The notes: generated by a model from the letters alone, not told the origin. DNA of 64,000 bases from Marinobacterium ramblicola (GCF_019084545.1 NZ_JAHREP010000010.1:1-64000), one strand, 5' to 3'. Numbered from the stretch's first letter, positions 27,509 to 37,080 are shown. Made by a program: numbers and translations.

Positions 27509-28839
27509 ACCAGCAGCGTCTGGCATTTGCTCACCTGCTCCTCCATTCCCGGCATCGTTTCCAGAGCCTGTTTCATTAGAGCGTAAGCCTCGATCAGCTG
27601 TCCATACTCAGGGAAACGCTTATGTAGGCCGCTGAGCAGGCGGATCGCGGTTTCGGCATCGCCGCTGCCGTAATATTCGCTGGCGAGATGGAAACGCAGA
27701 TGGGCGTATTCGGGCATGTAGTCCGGCAGCAGGCTGTACAGCTTTTTCGCATCTCTGAGCAAGCCGAAGGTCTGGGCGCTCTCCAGCAGGTGGTGAAAAT
27801 AGCGGTCGGCGATCTTCTGCAGCGCGGGCTTGTCCTCCAACCTGCACAGTAGCTCGAAGTAACGCTGCCACAATCGCGTGTTCTTGGGGTCGCTGGCGAT
27901 CGCCTGCTGCAGAATAGCTGTTGCCCGTGAGTAGTTGCCCGCTTTCAAACGAAGATTGGCGTGCGCCAGCGCCACACTCGCCGGGCTCTGCGCCTTCAGC
28001 AGCTTATCCTCGATATCCTGGGCGGTGATGCCGAGCTTGTCCTGATGCTGGTACAGCAGGTACCCCATCAGATGAAACTCGACCATCGAGTAGTAGGAGG
28101 AGATCGAGGACTGGGCAAAGGCGGAGAACGCCTGCTGCTCATCGCCGATCCAACTGCTGAGCAGCGAAACGGAGCTGAACATGATGAACAGGAAGATTAT
28201 CAGTACCCAGTAAGGCAACCCGGTATTCTTGATCAGGTGAAAAACATTGTCCGGAGAGACCGCCCACAGTATGTGATCGCTCATCGCGAAGCACATCAGA
28301 ATTGCCGGCAGCACCACGACAAGCGTCAGAATCATGATAATTGCCGTTAACGGCCCAAGCAGTCGACCAAGAAACATCACCGCCAAACCGATCAGGAAAA
28401 ACATCGCAAACAGGCGAATCAGTATGCTGAACGATCCCTCCACCGCCTCGCCCAATCTGGGCGGTTCCATATGGCCAACTGACGTCGCCTTAAGGCAGAG
28501 AAAACTGTAGTTCACCGCCAGGCCGCTGCAGAACAGCATGGCAATAAACTGCAACACCTCGCCGATTGGCATCAACGACAACGCGGTGGTCACCAGGCTC
28601 AAACCGATGATGAAACCCATCGCATTAGGATTCAGCGGGTAGAGAAACGCCTTCTTCAATCGTTTGGACAGGGGGTCGACACTGTCGGCACTGACCCGCA
28701 CCCGCAACAGAGCACCGCACTGAAAGCAACGCGCCTCCCCCGCTACGGAGTGGTCGACGCACTGAGTACAGAAGCTCTCCCGGCACTCATCGCAACGGAA
28801 GTTGGGCGCCGTATCCGGGTGGTATTTACATGACTCCAT
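27478..28839 (-). CDS. Zinc-finger, multi-span membrane and TPR protein
   Basis: About 453 residues from ATG 28839 (AAGGA upstream; an ATG 9 bp earlier is possible). The N-terminus is a Cys/His-rich B-box-like module (C-x2-H, C-x2-C, C-x2-C-x2-H, then C-x2-C within the first 45 residues). About five hydrophobic segments follow (75-250), and then a cytoplasmic TPR-like helical region (about 285-450; e.g. AGNYSRATAILQQAIASDPKN). I do not recognise an enzymatic activity. The start overlaps the stop of the rhomboid gene, so the two are translationally coupled and probably work together. Confidence 0.82.
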   Translation of the reverse strand: MESCKYHPDTAPNFRCDECRESFCTQCVDHSVAGEARCFQCGALLRVRVSADSVDPLSKRLKKAFLYPLNPNAMGFIIGLSLVTTALSLMPIGEVLQFIAMLFCSGLAVNYSFLCLKATSVGHMEPPRLGEAVEGSFSILIRLFAMFFLIGLAVMFLGRLLGPLTAIIMILTLVVVLPAILMCFAMSDHILWAVSPDNVFHLIKNTGLPYWVLIIFLFIMFSSVSLLSSWIGDEQQAFSAFAQSSISSYYSMVEFHLMGYLLYQHQDKLGITAQDIEDKLLKAQSPASVALAHANLRLKAGNYSRATAILQQAIASDPKNTRLWQRYFELLCRLEDKPALQKIADRYFHHLLESAQTFGLLRDAKKLYSLLPDYMPEYAHLRFHLASEYYGSGDAETAIRLLSGLHKRFPEYGQLIEAYALMKQALETMPGMEEQVSKCQTLLVQLERHSASA

Positions 28840-30268
28840 TGTGACCATCCTTAGTCAGTTGCTGCGCATACTGCTGGTACTTCATGGCGTTGTTCTTGTC
28901 TCCAAGCTCCGCGTAGCGGGTTGCCAAACGCTGTGAAAGCAGCAGCACCTCACTGGGTTTGAAACCCTGGACATAGAGATGGTCGGCGATGTCGGCCGCC
29001 CCCTTCAGATCCTCCAGCGTGGTAAAGCGAAACGCCAGCTCCAGCTGGTCCTGCTCGGGCAGCAGATCCTGCGCTCTCGCCTCCTCCTGCCACACCTGGT
29101 TCAGATCACCGACCTGCGCCGCCGACAGGTTTTTCTGCGTCATCAGCGCACAGAAACTGGGGACGAACTGCTCGCCCCGTTTGATCTTTTCCAGGTTGTA
29201 GCGCACCCTGGCGAGCTCGAAATCGTTGCCGACCCGCTCCACCAGCGCCACCAGCTGCTTGATCGCCTCGTCGAAACGCAGTGCTTCGATGGTGCGGTAC
29301 ACCTCGGCCAACCCCTTGTTGCGTTGGGACGGCCCCTGCTCCTGCTCGACATACGCCTCATCCACCGCATTGCGACCGAACAGCATCGCCAGCCCGATCA
29401 ACAGGGCACCGGCGACGAATCCACCGGCATGGGCCATATAGGCCACATTGGAGCCTTCGATACTCAGGTACTGGTACACCTCCTTGCCGATATACAGCGG
29501 CAGGATCAACAGCGCCGGGGCGCGAAAGTAACCGACGAAGAACAGCACCCAGTAGAAAAACTCGATCCTCTTCAGGCGGAAGATCGCCAGGTACATCGCC
29601 ATCACGGCGGAGATGGCGCCGGAGGCGCCGATCAGCGGCGTATCGCTGCCGAGCGAGAACAGCACCTGTGTCAGCCCCGCGCCCGCACCGCCGATCAGGT
29701 AGAAGAGCAGGAAGCGCAGATGTCCAATCGCGGCCTCCACCGCAAATCCGAACAGCAACAAAAACAGCATGTTGCCAAAGATGTGATCGAAGCCGCCGTG
29801 CAGAAACTGATGGCTGATCAGCGTGACAAACGACACCTCCGTCGCCCTCAGGCCATAGGCAAAGCTGCTGATGGAGTCGAAAGTATCCTGAAACGGCTGA
29901 CGCTCAGCTTGCCAGCGTTGATACAGATCGGGCTCAAATATGAAGGGCGCCTTGCTGGAGATGTGATGGTAATAGCCGTGATCCATCAGCATCTGCTGCG
30001 CGATGCTGTACGGATCACCCGCTTCGTTGGCTTGCTGCAGTGCAGCGAGATCGTCGTCGCGCCCCTCCAGCTCGAGGTAACGCTGGTAGATCGGCAACTC
30101 TTTGTCGATATACCGGGATTCGGCGAAACCGGTTACCGCTTCGTCGCCCTTCGCCCCATCGCCGCTCTGGTAGAGAAAAAACACCAGCAGATTCACGAGC
30201 AGGATCAGGATCAGAACAAACGGCGTGTTTCTCCACTCCAGCCGTTTCTCGGTGGGTACGATTATCAT
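28826..30268 (-). CDS. Rhomboid-family intramembrane serine protease with TPR-like tail
   Basis: 480 residues. After an N-terminal helix (about 15-34) and a ~110-residue soluble insert comes the rhomboid core: HQFLHGGFDHIFGNM (His/Asn oxyanion residues, 153-167), catalytic Ser216 in GASGA, and catalytic His280 in MAHAGGF. The active dyad is intact, so it should cleave membrane proteins. The C-terminal ~170 residues are soluble and helical with repeat character. Paired with the zinc-finger/TPR membrane protein, which may be an adaptor or substrate. Confidence 0.92.
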   Translation of the reverse strand: MIIVPTEKRLEWRNTPFVLILILLVNLLVFFLYQSGDGAKGDEAVTGFAESRYIDKELPIYQRYLELEGRDDDLAALQQANEAGDPYSIAQQMLMDHGYYHHISSKAPFIFEPDLYQRWQAERQPFQDTFDSISSFAYGLRATEVSFVTLISHQFLHGGFDHIFGNMLFLLLFGFAVEAAIGHLRFLLFYLIGGAGAGLTQVLFSLGSDTPLIGASGAISAVMAMYLAIFRLKRIEFFYWVLFFVGYFRAPALLILPLYIGKEVYQYLSIEGSNVAYMAHAGGFVAGALLIGLAMLFGRNAVDEAYVEQEQGPSQRNKGLAEVYRTIEALRFDEAIKQLVALVERVGNDFELARVRYNLEKIKRGEQFVPSFCALMTQKNLSAAQVGDLNQVWQEEARAQDLLPEQDQLELAFRFTTLEDLKGAADIADHLYVQGFKPSEVLLLSQRLATRYAELGDKNNAMKYQQYAQQLTKDGHNGVM

Positions 30269-30418
30269 CGACTGTCAGCCCTCACAATTCCTTTTGGGGG
30301 TAGTTGGCACCCGCTCGTTTGGGGATGCATCAACCTGGCACTATCCTAGCCCGTCAAACATGCTATTCACAAGCCAACAGGCACGCGCCATTGCGTCGTT
30401 TTTTACGCTCAGTTTGCC

Positions 30419-30847
30419 CTAACGGCGAAACTTGGTCTCCAACACCACCGACGAGTTGGTGCGCTCCACACCGTCAAGATTGCCGATCTCATCCAGCACC
30501 GCGCTTAACTCCTCCAGCGACGGCGCCTGCACAATCGCGATCAGGTCGTATTCGCCACTCACCGAGAACAGTTGCACCACCTGGTTGATCTGCTCAAGTT
30601 CAAGGTTGGTCTTGGCGGTCAGCTTCTGCTGCACCTTGATTGACACGTGCGCCTCGACCTGGTTGCGCGCGAACTCCCCGCCCAATTCCACCGAATAGCT
30701 GCGGATAACACCACTGGCCTCCAGCCGATTGAGTCTGTTCTGCACTGTCGAGCGGGACAGATCCAGCGCCTTCGCCAGGTCGGTCACACTGGCACGCGCG
30801 TTACGCCGCAGCAGCTCGATCAACCGATGATCCTGCTTGCTTATCAT
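30419..30847 (-). CDS. Lrp/AsnC-family regulator
   Basis: 142 residues from ATG 30847 (a TTG three codons upstream also exists). N-terminal HTH DHRLIELLRRNARASVTDLAKALDLSRSTVQNRLNRLE and a C-terminal RAM effector domain (SGEYDLIAIVQAPSLEEL). Divergent from astA across 160 bp, so it likely responds to an amino acid and controls arginine catabolism and itself. Confidence 0.92.
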   Translation of the reverse strand: MISKQDHRLIELLRRNARASVTDLAKALDLSRSTVQNRLNRLEASGVIRSYSVELGGEFARNQVEAHVSIKVQQKLTAKTNLELEQINQVVQLFSVSGEYDLIAIVQAPSLEELSAVLDEIGNLDGVERTNSSVVLETKFRR

Positions 30848-31007
30848 TTTGATCAAAAAACCAAGTTAATTTGATAAATATTCACATCAATTAGCACAAT
30901 ATGAAACTACAATTTAGCAAGTACGCCAACCATAATTCCCGCATCGCCAGGGTTTACGCCCTGCCACGCTTGTTAAGCGCAGGTACGAGAATAATAAGGA
31001 GCGCACC

Positions 31008-32159
31008 ATGATCATTCGTCCGATTACCGATCAGGATCTCGATACTCTCTATCAGATAGCGGTCGAGTCGGGCCCCGGCTTCATGTCCCTACCCAGTGAT
31101 CGTGACTTTCTGCAACGCAAGATCCGGCGCTCGATCGACAGTTTCGCACGTGCGGCGAGATCGCCTGCCGGCGAGAGCTACCTTTTCGCGCTCGAGGACA
31201 GCGAGACCGGCGAGGTGATGGGTACCACCGGGATCGAGTCGTCGGTCGGGCTGCGCCAACCGCTCTACCACTTCCGGCACAGCCGGCAGACCTACCACTC
31301 CCGCGATCTGAATATCAGCAACCATGTGGATATGCTGGACCTGTGCAACCACTACACCGGCTGTACCGAGATCTGCACGCTTTATCTGCGCCCCCGTTTC
31401 CGTCACCAGGATTTCCGCCAACAGGCGTCTGGTCGGCAACATGCCGGCAAGTTGCTGTCCAAGGTGCGGTTTCTGTTCATGGCACAGCACCCGGAACGCT
31501 TCGCGGACACCGTAATTGCCGAGATGCGTGGCGTCTCCGACGAAGCGGGTCGATCCCCGTTCTGGGACTGGATGCGAGAGCATTTTCTGGCTCCTCATCA
31601 CAATCAACTGGATTTTGCCACCGTCACCCGGCTGGCCGGTTCCGGCAACAGCGATTTCATTGCCGACATCATGCCCCGCTACCCGCTGTACACACATCTG
31701 TTAAACCCGTCAGCGCAGCGTGTGATCGGCGAAGTGCATGAACAGACCCGGCCGGCACTGAAGCTGCTGGAGAGCGAAGGCTTCGAGCACCGCGGTTATG
31801 TCGACCCATTCGACGCCGGCCCCACCGTCGAGGCGAAGCTCACCGACATCCGCAGCATCGCCGGGTCGTCCGCCTGTCGCATCAAGGTTGCACGCGACGA
31901 ACGGCAGCTGGAGCAAAGCCCGGACAGTCTGATACTGCTGGCGAATACCTCGGTACCGGAGTTCCGCGCCGGTGTCGCCGACAAGGCCCGCTACCACGCA
32001 GGCGAGCAGGTACTCGAGATCTCCCGCACCCTGGCCGAGTCGCTGAATCTGGATCAGGGCGACTGCGCCCGTTTCCTTCAATTACCGGTATCCGGAGCCC
32101 GAGTGCCGGATGCGGCGATCGCAGTACCATCTAACAAGGAGAATATTCATGCACGCTGA
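31008..32159 (+). CDS. astA: Arginine N-succinyltransferase
   Basis: 383 residues, first enzyme of the ammonia-producing AST pathway: L-arginine plus succinyl-CoA gives N2-succinylarginine. Characteristic segments are visible: MIIRPITDQDLDTLYQIA, GTTGIESSVGLRQPLYHFR, ISNHVDMLDLCNHYTGCTEICTLYL and FWDWMREHFL. It is about 40 residues longer than the usual ~340 at the C-terminus, where the tail overlaps the start of the next gene. AAGGAG precedes ATG. astB, astC, astD and astE are not in the window. Confidence 0.93.
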   Translation: MIIRPITDQDLDTLYQIAVESGPGFMSLPSDRDFLQRKIRRSIDSFARAARSPAGESYLFALEDSETGEVMGTTGIESSVGLRQPLYHFRHSRQTYHSRDLNISNHVDMLDLCNHYTGCTEICTLYLRPRFRHQDFRQQASGRQHAGKLLSKVRFLFMAQHPERFADTVIAEMRGVSDEAGRSPFWDWMREHFLAPHHNQLDFATVTRLAGSGNSDFIADIMPRYPLYTHLLNPSAQRVIGEVHEQTRPALKLLESEGFEHRGYVDPFDAGPTVEAKLTDIRSIAGSSACRIKVARDERQLEQSPDSLILLANTSVPEFRAGVADKARYHAGEQVLEISRTLAESLNLDQGDCARFLQLPVSGARVPDAAIAVPSNKENIHAR

Positions 32160-32955
32160 TCGCGATACCCTGTTCCGCCACCTTTGGACCCAGTACCTCG
32201 AGGTAACCCCCTCGGCACAGGAGGTACACCGGATTCTCGGCGACACCCAGGATAGCGATATCGTCAACGACCATATTGCCCTGCGGACTTTCAACCTCGA
32301 AAAGGTCAATCTGGAAAAGCTGGCCGCCCATTTTCTGGCTCTGGGGTATCGGCAGTGTGGCGAATACCGCTTCGAGGCGAAGAAACTCTATGCCCGCCAC
32401 TACGAGCATGAGGACCCGACCGCGCCGAAGGTGTTTATATCGGAGCTGCTGGTCGAGGAGTTTTCGCCTGAACTTCAAGCGATCGTGGGCAAGCTGGTCG
32501 ATCAGGTCGACGCTGACGCGGTGTCGGCAGATGACTTCCTCTATTCCGGCAGTCACTGGCAGATCGACTACGCCAGCTACCAGCGGCTTCTGGCGGAGAG
32601 CGAATACGCCGCCTGGTTGGCAGCCTGGGGCTTCCGCGCCAACCACTTCACCGTCAGCATCAACCACCTGATACGGTTCGACTCGGTGGAAGCCGTCAAC
32701 GCGGCATTGAAAGCACAGGGATTTGCCATCAACAGCGCCGGCGGCGAGGTGAAAGGCACACCGGAGGAGCTGCTGGAGCAGTCGTCGACACTGGCGGACA
32801 AGGCGGAAGTTGCCTTCAGCGACCGCTCGGCCACTATCCCGAGCTGCTTCTACGAGTTCGCCCGCCGCTACCCGCAGAACTCCGGTGAGCTCTATACCGG
32901 CTTTATCGCAGCCTCCGCCGACAAGATTTTCGAGAGCACCCACGCAATGATGTAA
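32149..32955 (+). CDS. DUF1338 family protein (2-oxoadipate dioxygenase-like)
   Basis: 268 residues from ATG 32149 with AAGGAG upstream; it overlaps astA by 11 bp. The DUF1338/HglS family fold is seen in DIVNDHIALRTFN (metal His), YRFEAKKLYARHYEHED, KVFISELLVEE (metal Glu) and FRANHFTVSINHL (metal His). The long family members convert 2-oxoadipate to D-2-hydroxyglutarate in lysine catabolism. This shorter form, coupled to astA, may act on another 2-oxo acid from amino-acid breakdown; that is inference. Confidence 0.87.
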   Translation: MHADRDTLFRHLWTQYLEVTPSAQEVHRILGDTQDSDIVNDHIALRTFNLEKVNLEKLAAHFLALGYRQCGEYRFEAKKLYARHYEHEDPTAPKVFISELLVEEFSPELQAIVGKLVDQVDADAVSADDFLYSGSHWQIDYASYQRLLAESEYAAWLAAWGFRANHFTVSINHLIRFDSVEAVNAALKAQGFAINSAGGEVKGTPEELLEQSSTLADKAEVAFSDRSATIPSCFYEFARRYPQNSGELYTGFIAASADKIFESTHAMM

Positions 32956-33032
32956 ACGAGCCTGTTCAACTTGCCTGAGGCGATATAAGCGGTGATAGTA
33001 CTCGCTCTTCACATCCAGCTTGAACAGCCACA

Positions 33033-33476
33033 ATGATCGATGCTATCAACCGCAAGATTATCGCCGCCCTGCAGCAGAACGCCCGCATCTCCTATGCGGA
33101 GCTGGGCAAGAGGGTCCACCTCTCCGCACCAGCGGTGGCCGAACGGATACGCAAACTGGAAAGCGCCGGTATCATCACCGGTTACCGCGTGAAGGTGGAC
33201 CTGGACAAGCTCGGCTACCCCATCCTGGCGATGGTGCAGTGCAAGGTCTACCGCACCAAGGAGCGCGAGTTCAAGGCGTTGCTGCTCAGTTACGACGAGG
33301 TGGTCGAATGCATCAACGTGACCGGGGAGCAGGCGTTTCTGGTCAAGCTGGCGGTGGAGTCCCTGTCGCAGCTGGACGCGATCCTGGAAGCGTTTATCGA
33401 TCTCAGCGACACCAATACCATGATGATCCTGTCCACGCCGGTGGATCGCGCCCTGCCCGAAACTTTCTTTAAGTAG
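33033..33476 (+). CDS. Lrp/AsnC-family regulator
   Basis: 147 residues: HTH (MIDAINRKIIAALQQNARISYAELGKRVHLSAPAVAERIRKLE) plus RAM domain (VVECINVTGEQAFLVKLAVESLSQLDAILE). Located 77 bp downstream of the DUF1338 gene in the same direction, so astA and DUF1338 are bracketed by two different Lrp-type regulators. Confidence 0.92.
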   Translation: MIDAINRKIIAALQQNARISYAELGKRVHLSAPAVAERIRKLESAGIITGYRVKVDLDKLGYPILAMVQCKVYRTKEREFKALLLSYDEVVECINVTGEQAFLVKLAVESLSQLDAILEAFIDLSDTNTMMILSTPVDRALPETFFK

Positions 33477-33496
33477 GGTGCGTCCGCGCTACAGCC

Positions 33497-34381
33497 TCAG
33501 CTCTGGCTCGGTAGCGGCTGTTTCTGCCGTACCGGCCACTGGGTCACCAGCATTCCGGCCAGCATCAGGCTGCAGCCGAGCAGCTGCTTGCTGCCGAACT
33601 GCTCGCCCAGAAATAGCCAGCCACCGAGAGCGGCAAACACCGACTCCATGGACAGCACCAGCGCGGCGATACCCGGTTCGACCTTACGCTGGGCGATCAC
33701 CTGCAGCGTGAAGCCTATACCGCTGGAGGCAACGCCGACATAGAGCAGCGGCAACCAGGCAGCCTCGAATGCCGGCAGGCTTGGCGTTTCATACAGCCCC
33801 GCCGCAATACCGGACCATAACGCCGCGACCATAAACTGGATGATCGACAGGCCGACAGCATCGGCCCTGCGCGACAACCAGCCGAGGATGATCACATGGG
33901 CGGTCCAGAAGAAAGCACCGATCAGTTCCAGCGTATCCCCATAGCCCATGGCGAAGTCAGGGCCGACCGACAAACTGTAGAGACCCAGAATCGCCAGGAT
34001 AATGCCGCTCCAGGTCTGCATTGTGGTGCTCTGGCCAAGCAGCAATCCCGCGATCGGTACCAGCACTATGTACATACCGGTGATGAAGCCGGCATTGGCG
34101 GCCGTGGTATGCAGAAGACCGATCTGCTGGAAGCTGAAGCCGCCAAACATGATGGTGCCCGCCGCCAACCCGCCAAACAGCAGTGTGCGCGCCGAAAATT
34201 CCCCATGGTGTCTCTTCAACAACCAGATCGGCAGCAGTGAAAGTGCGCCCAACAGGAAACGCGCGGCATTGAAGCTGTGCGGTCCCAGAGTTTCCATCCC
34301 CGTGCTCTGGGCGACAAAGGCAAAGCCCCAGATGGCGGCGACACTGATCAGTAGCAGGTGTGGAGGAACGGTGAAACGCAT
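33497..34381 (-). CDS. EamA/DMT-family transporter
   Basis: 294 residues with ten hydrophobic helices in two EamA repeats. The first repeat begins LLLISVAAIWGFAFVAQ and the second is around GDTLELIGAFFWTAHVIILGWLS. Such drug/metabolite transporters often export amino acids or their derivatives. It converges on the Lrp gene with 20 bp between; substrate unknown. Confidence 0.9.
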   Translation of the reverse strand: MRFTVPPHLLLISVAAIWGFAFVAQSTGMETLGPHSFNAARFLLGALSLLPIWLLKRHHGEFSARTLLFGGLAAGTIMFGGFSFQQIGLLHTTAANAGFITGMYIVLVPIAGLLLGQSTTMQTWSGIILAILGLYSLSVGPDFAMGYGDTLELIGAFFWTAHVIILGWLSRRADAVGLSIIQFMVAALWSGIAAGLYETPSLPAFEAAWLPLLYVGVASSGIGFTLQVIAQRKVEPGIAALVLSMESVFAALGGWLFLGEQFGSKQLLGCSLMLAGMLVTQWPVRQKQPLPSQS

Positions 34382-34944
34382 CGGATTGATCTCGAAAACT
34401 TGAGCGGGTAGTCAAGCGGCTATTCTATAAGCGACAGCGTTTGGCAGACAGCGAGAACCAAACGATTCGAAACTGATAAGCATCAAAACGATCTTTATTA
34501 CACACCTTTACTTTCGAATCGTAACCACCTCATTCACCGGTGCAGAGAAACGGAGCGATCAGCCATCCGGTAGCGCCAACACCGCCTCCCTGGGCGCAGA
34601 CCGGGCTCACTGCCGTCAGGATACCCCCCAGGACGAGACGGCGCGGTGGCGCGTACAAACATTTTTCACCTTCGCGACACGGCAGCACTGCCAATATCCA
34701 GTGGATAGGTCGCTCAGGATTTAGATATACGGATCTATTTTCACGCAGGAATTATAAACAGCAGAATAATACTGAACATTATTTACACAGGGTGTGTGAT
34801 ACTTGATTAAATCCATTGATTTGGATTTTCTCCTCCATTATCCTGAAACGATCGTAAAATAACCAACTCAAACAAGCATTTATATGTAGATCTCTCATTT
34901 ATATATGAATGAAAGATTGGCGAAACGGGAAAGAGCAAGCCTGC
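34382..34944. other. Large gap upstream of purU
   Basis: 563 bp with no convincing gene; the open frames in it lack protein-like content. The first ~200 bp serve as the promoter region of the EamA gene. A GC-rich central block (34540-34640) could form RNA structure, but I could not match it to a known riboswitch. The last ~150 bp before purU are strongly AT-rich, probably promoter DNA. Confidence 0.4.
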
Positions 34945-35817
34945 ATGAGCTTTCAAAACACGCATCGGGAAACCTTCGTACTAAAAGCCACGTGCCGCGC
35001 AAGTAGCGGAATCGTCGCGGCCGTCACCTCCTTCCTCTCCAATCGCGGTTGTTACATCAGCGAGCTGGCCCAGTTCGATGATGTCGACACCGGACAGTTC
35101 TTCATGCGAGCCGTTTGCTACGTGGAGACGGGCGACTGCACGCTGGCCGATATCCGTGAGCAGTTTCCCGAAGTGGCTGCCACCTTCGATATGAACTGGG
35201 AACTGCATGCCGCGGACATACCGACCAAGACCCTGATCATGGTCAGCAAGTTCGATCACTGCCTGGACGACCTGCTCTACCGCAAGCGCAAGGGTGAGCT
35301 CCACATGGAGATCACCGCTGTCGTCTCCAACCATCTGGATCTGCGTCCGATGGCGGAACGGGAAGGCATACGCTTCATCTATCTTCCGGTCACCAAAGAG
35401 AACAAGCCCGAACAGGAAAAAGCGCTGCTCGATATCATCGCTGAAACAGGAACCGAACTGGTGGTATTGGCGCGTTACATGCAAGTCCTGTCCGATGATC
35501 TCTGCAAGCAGCTTCGCGGCCGTGCGATCAACATCCACCACTCCTTCCTGCCCGGTTTTAAAGGGGCCAAACCTTACCATCAGGCTTTCGAGCGCGGCGT
35601 CAAACTGATTGGCGCCACCGCCCACTACGTCACCTCCGATCTGGACGAAGGCCCCATCATCGAGCAGTCGGTGCAGCCGGTCGATCACACCTTCCGTCCG
35701 GATGCGCTGGTCGCCGTGGGCCGTGATACCGAAACGGTGGCCCTGGCCCGGGCAGTAAGATTGCACATTGAACAACGCGTATTCCTCGACGGCAACAAAA
35801 CCGTGATCTTCCGATAA
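34945..35817 (+). CDS. purU: Formyltetrahydrofolate deformylase
   Basis: 290 residues from ATG 34945; upstream in-frame codons from 34909 do not look like PurU. N-terminal ACT domain (about 8-85) and formyl-transferase-type hydrolase domain with VVSNHLDLRPMAE, NIHHSFLPGFKGAKPYHQA and the catalytic Asp in YVTSDLDEGPIIEQ. It splits 10-formyl-THF into THF and formate. PurU paralogues next to GlxA/GbdR-like regulators are known from glycine-betaine/sarcosine catabolism, where they recycle C1 units from demethylation, and the same pairing occurs here. Confidence 0.94.
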   Translation: MSFQNTHRETFVLKATCRASSGIVAAVTSFLSNRGCYISELAQFDDVDTGQFFMRAVCYVETGDCTLADIREQFPEVAATFDMNWELHAADIPTKTLIMVSKFDHCLDDLLYRKRKGELHMEITAVVSNHLDLRPMAEREGIRFIYLPVTKENKPEQEKALLDIIAETGTELVVLARYMQVLSDDLCKQLRGRAINIHHSFLPGFKGAKPYHQAFERGVKLIGATAHYVTSDLDEGPIIEQSVQPVDHTFRPDALVAVGRDTETVALARAVRLHIEQRVFLDGNKTVIFR

Positions 35818-35843
35818 ACGGCGGCGCCGGTATAACCACAATC

Positions 35844-35878
35844 GCACTGCGGAGCCCCCCTGGCCCTCTCCGCAGTGC
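35844..35878 (+). terminator. Strong hairpin after purU
   Basis: GCACTGCGGAG (35844-35854) and CTCCGCAGTGC (35868-35878) form a perfect 11-bp stem. No T-run follows, so it may protect the 3' end or act as a non-canonical terminator. Confidence 0.5.
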
Positions 35879-35994
35879 ATGCCTTAACCTCGCTACTGCT
35901 GGCCGATATTCAGCTTACCCACCAAGGCCATATCGATTAAAAGACTGTATAATCTAACGACGTAAAAAATAATGTTTTAGCGAGGCCACTCTCC

Positions 35995-37044
35995 ATGTCT
36001 GCTTCCAAACGACAGCGTACTTTCAGTAGCCTTTTTATAGGAAGCAACCAGGCGTTTATCGAAGGAAAAAACGTCGAAGATATCGGCCCCGTTCGAATCG
36101 GATTTATCCTGTTAGAGAATTTTTCCATGATGGCATTTACAGGTGCCGTCGATGCTCTCGTGACCGCTAACCTGCTGAGCAGCACACCGCTTTATCGCTT
36201 CGAAACCATGGGTATCGGCGGTTCTACGGTAAGGTGTGATCTTGGTTTCGATATATCGGTCAGCTCACAGATCCAAGGATACCGGGTCGAAGAGCTGGAT
36301 ATGATATTTATTTGCGGCGGATATCGCTCTCCGCTAAAACCCAACGAACAGTTATCCGATCTATTGCGCACAGCCGACAAGAAAGGACTGGTGCTCGGCG
36401 GGCTCTGGAATGGCAGCCTGTTTCTGGCCTGGGCGGGACTGATGGATGGCTACGAGTGCACCCTGCACCCGGAAAACCGCGCCTGTCTGGAAGAGACCTG
36501 CCCCAAGGCGATCCCTTCGAAAAAGGCCTTTGTGATCGATCGCAACCGCGTCTCCTGCGCCGGCGCCAGCAGTGCGCTTGAGATGATGCTGGCCACTATA
36601 AAAAAGCACTACGGCAAAGAGGTAGTGCGCGGTATCGAAGAGATACTCACCTGCGACAAGATCAGTGAAGAACAAGGCCGACCGATGCTGACAGCCGCTA
36701 GCGATCCTATGATGCCGGATAAATTCAAGGAAGTTTTACAGCTGATGGAGAGCAATATCGAGGAACCGTTGGGCATCGATGAACTCGCTAATTTCGTCGG
36801 TCTTTCACGCAGACAGATCGAACGCCTATTTCAACGTTATGCGGACACCACACCGTCGAAATACTATTTGGAGCTGCGTATAACACGTGCCAGACGGCTT
36901 TTGCTGCAGACCAATGAGTCCGTCACCAGCATCGCCGCTGCCTGCGGTTTCCTGACTCAGCCACATTTAAGCCGCTGCTATCGCGACTATTTTGGAATTT
37001 CCCCGACCGAGGCTCGTCAGGCGCGGGATAGAGGCTTAACCTGA
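35995..37044 (+). CDS. GlxA-type AraC-family regulator (DJ-1/PfpI plus HTH)
   Basis: 349 residues: DJ-1/PfpI-like sensor (about 30-220) and C-terminal double HTH (about 240-345; MESNIEEPLGIDELANFVGLS, then VTSIAAACGFLTQPHLSRCYRDYFGISP). The usual nucleophile elbow reads GGLWNGSLF, with no Cys, so it is a ligand sensor and not an enzyme. The architecture matches GbdR and related regulators of glycine betaine, carnitine, arginine and amine catabolism. It lies between purU and an ABC transporter/oxidoreductase cluster. A degraded homologue lies at 61052-61446. Confidence 0.92.
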   Translation: MSASKRQRTFSSLFIGSNQAFIEGKNVEDIGPVRIGFILLENFSMMAFTGAVDALVTANLLSSTPLYRFETMGIGGSTVRCDLGFDISVSSQIQGYRVEELDMIFICGGYRSPLKPNEQLSDLLRTADKKGLVLGGLWNGSLFLAWAGLMDGYECTLHPENRACLEETCPKAIPSKKAFVIDRNRVSCAGASSALEMMLATIKKHYGKEVVRGIEEILTCDKISEEQGRPMLTAASDPMMPDKFKEVLQLMESNIEEPLGIDELANFVGLSRRQIERLFQRYADTTPSKYYLELRITRARRLLLQTNESVTSIAAACGFLTQPHLSRCYRDYFGISPTEARQARDRGLT

Positions 37045-37080
37045 CCCATCCGAAGACATCAAAGTAGCGCCATCAAAACC

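Noticed and set aside
28979-30349. 456-codon plus-strand open frame
   Set aside because: Antisense shadow of the rhomboid gene, rich in Gln/Arg/His as expected from a GC-skewed complementary frame.
34540-34806. 88-codon plus-strand open frame upstream of purU
   Set aside because: Low-complexity Pro/Arg-rich sequence with no ribosome-binding site.
34382-34944. Possible riboswitch (glycine or folate type) upstream of purU or of the EamA gene
   Set aside because: I could not match conserved core sequences of any riboswitch class I know; the structured-looking block is only GC-rich.
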